Assembly: GCF_003721225.1 (NCBI RefSeq)
Contig: NZ_RIZI01000097.1
Location: 1-7,887 of the forward strand
Direction: 5' to 3'
DNA length: 7,887 nt
Source: Acidithiobacillus sulfuriphilus
GTDB taxonomy: Bacteria; Pseudomonadota; Gammaproteobacteria; Acidithiobacillales; Acidithiobacillaceae
Each line of letters begins with the position of its first letter. The first letter of the stretch is position 1. Shown in pieces: positions 6,651-7,887 of the stretch. The position numbers and the translations under genes are program-made. The notes beneath the pieces are model-generated. The model was not told the origin of the DNA and made no database searches. It was given only the letters and a program-made list of their open reading frames with translations.

Positions 6651-6692
6651 AGTCCAGCTTTGCCATTCCGCCCACGGGTTCCTACGCCGCAC

Positions 6693-7352
6693 ATGGATCT
6701 ATCCCAACGCCTCGCCAACCTGCAAAAGCAATGCGCCGCCGCGCCCGGGGTTCAACCACGCCTCCTGGCGGTGAGCAAGACCGTGCCGGCGCGCACCCTG
6801 CGCGCCGCCTATGCCCTGGGTCTGCGCCATTTCGGCGAGAACTACCTCCAGGAAGCCCTGGCCAAACAGGCGGAGCTGGCCGACCTCGACATCCAGTGGC
6901 ATTTCATCGGCCGTATCCAGCGGAACAAGACCCAGGCCATTGCCGAACACTTCCAGTGGGTGGAGAGTGTCGATCGCCTCCTCATTGCCGAGCGCCTCCA
7001 TGCCGCCCGTGGCGATTTGCCGCCCCTCAACTGCCTCATCGAGGTGGCCATCAGCGGCGAGGCCAGCAAAGGGGGCGTGGCGCCCGCGGAGGTCTTGCCC
7101 CTGGCACGGGCCATGACCGCCCTGCCGGGGTTGCGTCTGCGCGGCCTCATGGCCCTGGCCAATCCAGATCCGCAGTTGGCGCCCCAAGACTTCGCGGCCA
7201 TGGCCCGGCTGTACGGGCAACTGCAGGAGCAATTGCCCAGTGCCGGCATCGATACCCTTTCCATGGGCACCTCAGGAGACTATCCTCTGGCCATTGCCGC
7301 CGGCGCCACCGAAATCCGCATCGGGACCGCCCTTTTCGGCGCGCGCGCGTAA
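6693..7352 (+). CDS. yggS: YggS/PLPBP family pyridoxal phosphate homeostasis protein, 219 aa
   Basis: YggS proteins are single-domain TIM barrels resembling the N-terminal domain of alanine racemase. They bind PLP in the cytosol and buffer its supply, without a clear enzymatic reaction. The PLP lysine is K29 in LLAVSKTVP (24-32). Further signatures are FGENYLQEA (47-55), QWHFIGRIQRNKT (68-80), SGEASKGG (121-128), GLRLRGLMAL (146-155), and the phosphate-binding C-terminal block LSMGTSGDYPLAIAAGATEIRIGTALFG (189-216). Length is slightly under the usual 225-235. The open frame extends 80 codons upstream into pilT, but conservation begins at MDLSQRLANL, so the ATG at 6693 is taken. No strong Shine-Dalgarno precedes it. 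proC follows after 16 nt, the usual YggS-ProC pairing. Confidence 0.96.
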   Translation: MDLSQRLANLQKQCAAAPGVQPRLLAVSKTVPARTLRAAYALGLRHFGENYLQEALAKQAELADLDIQWHFIGRIQRNKTQAIAEHFQWVESVDRLLIAERLHAARGDLPPLNCLIEVAISGEASKGGVAPAEVLPLARAMTALPGLRLRGLMALANPDPQLAPQDFAAMARLYGQLQEQLPSAGIDTLSMGTSGDYPLAIAAGATEIRIGTALFGARA

Positions 7353-7368
7353 GGGAGCAACGCTACAC

Positions 7369-7887
7369 ATGCAGGAGATCCTTTTTCTCGGTGCCGGCAA
7401 CATGGCCCGGGCCCTCATCGCCGGATTGGTTCGGCAGGGCTGGCCCGCCACCGCCATCACGGTCTGCGCCCCCCATGCCGAGCGCCGCGAGGCCTTGGCG
7501 GCGGCGTTCGGCGTGCATGCCGCTCCCGCCCAGGCACGCGTCATCACGCCCGGCAGCACGGTCATCCTGGCGGTCAAGCCCAAAAGCATCGGCACGGTGC
7601 TGGCGGCATGGCAAGGTTCCCTGAGCCAGGCGCGGCCGCTGCTCATCTCCGTGGCCGCCGGTGTCCCGGTGGCCAGCCTGCAGCATGCCCTGGGCGAAGC
7701 CCTGCCCGTGGTGCGGACCATGCCCAACACGCCCGCGCAGATCGGGGCCGGCGCCACGGCGCTGTTTGCCAGTCCCGAGGTCAACGACGAGCAGAGGCAG
7801 GCCGCCGCCGCCATCCTTGGCGCCGTCGGCAGCATCCACTGGCTGGAAGACGAAGGCCTCATGGACATCGCCACCGCCCTCTCGGGT
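7369..7887 (+). CDS. proC: ProC, pyrroline-5-carboxylate reductase (N-terminal 173 codons; cut by the right edge)
   Basis: ProC catalyses the last step of proline synthesis, reducing 1-pyrroline-5-carboxylate with NAD(P)H. The N-terminal Rossmann domain is complete: FLGAGNMARALIAGL (6-20) with the GAGNMA loop, VILAVKP (65-71), LLISVAAGVP (91-100) and VRTMPNTPAQIGAG (115-128). The sequence stops at TALSG (169-173), the start of the ALSGSGPAY motif that begins the dimerisation domain. About 100 residues are missing because the window ends, not because the gene is broken. The ATG at 7369 is preceded by AAGGGAG (7351-7357), 11 nt away and overlapping the yggS stop, so both genes probably share a transcript. 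Confidence 0.97.
   Translation, partial: MQEILFLGAGNMARALIAGLVRQGWPATAITVCAPHAERREALAAAFGVHAAPAQARVITPGSTVILAVKPKSIGTVLAAWQGSLSQARPLLISVAAGVPVASLQHALGEALPVVRTMPNTPAQIGAGATALFASPEVNDEQRQAAAAILGAVGSIHWLEDEGLMDIATALSG

Larger units (their letters stand above)
6605..6692. promoter_or_regulatory. Divergent pilT / yggS intergenic region
   Basis: These 88 bp must hold the start signals for both directions. The A/T-rich core TTACTATAGT (6644-6653) could serve as a -10 on either strand. A fair match in the yggS direction is listed separately. For pilT, the minus strand reads TATAGT at the same place, but no good -35 lies 17 nt upstream and no sigma-54 (GG-N10-GC) motif is evident. The pilT ribosome site (GAGGA) is at 6611-6615. 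yggS has no clear one. Confidence 0.55.

Noticed and set aside
6453..6692. An 80-codon N-terminal extension of yggS into pilT
   Set aside because: It is antisense to the pilT 5' end. YggS homology begins at MDLSQRL, and the promoter-like sequence lies downstream of this extension.
7339..7349. An alternating GC run at the yggS 3' end, possibly Z-DNA-forming
   Set aside because: It is only 11 nt, encodes the GARA tail in a GC-rich genome, and has no supporting context.
7272..7874. A 200-codon minus-strand open frame opposite proC
   Set aside because: It is antisense to an unmistakable ProC, without a family motif or ribosome site. I treat it as a shadow frame.
1..7887. tRNA, rRNA, CRISPR arrays, insertion sequences, phage or defence genes
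   Set aside because: None seen. Apart from the short intergenic gaps, the window is filled by seven recognisable genes, and the only repeats of note are the REP pair.

Overview
The window is about 62% GC by eye and carries mostly housekeeping genes of a Gammaproteobacteria or Acidithiobacillia type. It combines type IV pilus retraction ATPases (PilT/PilU), a hopanoid-associated glycosyltransferase (HpnB), RecBCD-type recombination (RecC) and a yggS-proC pair. A high-GC hopanoid producer such as an Acidithiobacillus relative fits well. That placement is inference from gene content, not a phylogenetic result.

Layout. The left two thirds is read leftwards (minus strand). pilT (6604-5555), pilU (5545-4415), hpnB (4433-3249) and a beta-hydroxyacid dehydrogenase-family reductase (3249-2353) form one tightly packed unit: a 9-nt gap, then a 19-bp overlap, then a 1-nt TGATG overlap. 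Each downstream start has a Shine-Dalgarno sequence inside or touching the end of the gene before it. A 277-bp gap follows, holding an inverted pair of REP-type hairpins. recC then starts at 2075 and runs off the left edge, with 691 codons present. To the right of an 88-bp divergent intergenic region, yggS (6693-7352) and proC (7369 to the right edge, 173 codons) are read rightwards, 16 nt apart.

How the genes work together. PilT and PilU are the paired motors that disassemble type IV pili. HpnB is a membrane glycosyltransferase tied to hopanoid metabolism, and the coupled reductase has the fingerprints of the glyoxylate/succinic-semialdehyde reductase branch. Why lipid modification is translationally coupled to pilus retraction is unclear and is the main contextual oddity. 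YggS (PLP homeostasis) and ProC (proline synthesis) are a common pair. RecC is the Chi-reading, exonuclease V subunit.

I found no evidence for a wholly new system. The points most worth following are: Chi-contact positions in RecC that differ from E. coli, a REP doublet with a compensatory base-pair change just upstream of recC, and the pilTU-hpnB-reductase operon.
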